Below are positions 6,091 through 6,151 of a DNA stretch of 6,151 bases, in pieces. Both the position numbers and the translations under genes were made by a program. This DNA comes from DATKLL01 sp035542475 (lineage in GTDB: Bacteria; Desulfobacterota; Syntrophia; Syntrophales; UBA2185), in contig DATKLL010000023.1 of the NCBI GenBank assembly GCA_035542475.1, forward strand, positions 1 to 6,151, given 5' to 3'. Each line of letters starts with the position of its first letter. Positions within the stretch are counted from its first letter, which is position 1. The notes below the pieces were generated by a model. That model was not told where the DNA came from and did not search any database. It saw nothing but the letters and a program-made list of their open reading frames with translations.

Positions 6091-6098
6091 AAAGGAGG
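6091..6098 (+). promoter_or_regulatory. Strong Shine-Dalgarno of the right-edge gene
   Basis: AAAGGAGG, near-complete complement to the 16S rRNA tail, lies 9 nt before the ATG at 6108 and implies efficient translation. Confidence 0.75.
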
Positions 6099-6107
6099 AA
6101 ACAGATC

Positions 6108-6151
6108 ATGAAAAAGACCATTAAAACATTAGCCCTGGCGATATTTGTGGT
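6108..6151 (+). CDS. N-terminus of a probable exported protein (cut by window edge)
   Basis: Only 44 bases are present. The translation MKKTIKTLALAIFVV has a lysine-rich n-region followed by a hydrophobic stretch, the beginning of a Sec signal peptide or N-terminal membrane anchor. The very strong SD nine bases upstream makes the start convincing. Nothing can be said of the mature protein. It is transcribed away from the ferritin-CCC1 operon across a long shared regulatory region. Confidence 0.7.
   Translation, partial: MKKTIKTLALAIFV

Larger units (their letters stand above)
5729..6107. other. Divergent intergenic region, 379 bp, no gene seen
   Basis: AT-rich region between the ferritin-CCC1 operon (leftward) and a rightward exported-protein gene. 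It holds the leftward promoter and dyad near 5756-5798, an inverted repeat at 5941-5965, a sigma54-like site at 6046-6062 and the rightward SD at 6091-6098. No open frame of useful length, tRNA, CRISPR array or recognisable riboswitch was found between 5800 and 5940. Confidence 0.6.

Overview
The window reads as a chromosomal segment of an anaerobic or facultatively anaerobic Gram-negative bacterium. The gene content (a group 3d-type [NiFe]-hydrogenase, ferritin-CCC1 fusions, a small protein of a Cys/Sec family) would fit Desulfobacterota or Nitrospirota, but nothing here fixes the taxonomy.

Layout. At the left edge (13-1443, +) is a complete [NiFe]-hydrogenase catalytic subunit, HoxH-like and probably the last gene of a hox operon whose other genes lie off the window. 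It ends in tandem stops and a strong hairpin terminator (1489-1519). A different, AT-richer landscape follows. A small all-helical protein of unknown function (1612-2055, +) converges within 8 bp on a 200-residue unknown protein (2064-2666, -) that resembles the tail region of some PD-(D/E)XK nuclease-family proteins. Three minus-strand units come next: a stand-alone PPC/DUF296-domain protein (2782-3201), a small CC/Se-motif (HesB-like) protein with adjacent cysteines (3303-3587), and a two-gene operon of paralogous ferritin-like/VIT1 (CCC1) fusion proteins (3691-4563 and 4598-5728). A 379-bp divergent intergenic region (5729-6107) separates that operon from the first 15 codons of a probably exported protein on the + strand, which runs off the right edge.

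How the genes fit together. The clearest functional unit is the ferritin-CCC1 pair. Each protein joins a soluble di-iron four-helix domain to a membrane metal transporter, which suggests Fe(II) sensing or oxidation coupled to export or sequestration. The first gene has a recognisable sigma70 promoter, and an imperfect Fur-box-like dyad overlaps its -10. The CC/Se protein and the PPC protein (conserved His metal site) lie directly downstream on the same strand, so 2782-5728 may be a metal-handling neighbourhood, although the gaps of about 100 bp suggest separate transcription. The hydrogenase looks unrelated to this block beyond also needing metal cofactors. Three starts were moved inward from the longest open frame on the strength of Shine-Dalgarno or promoter position: 1612, 3587 and 5728.
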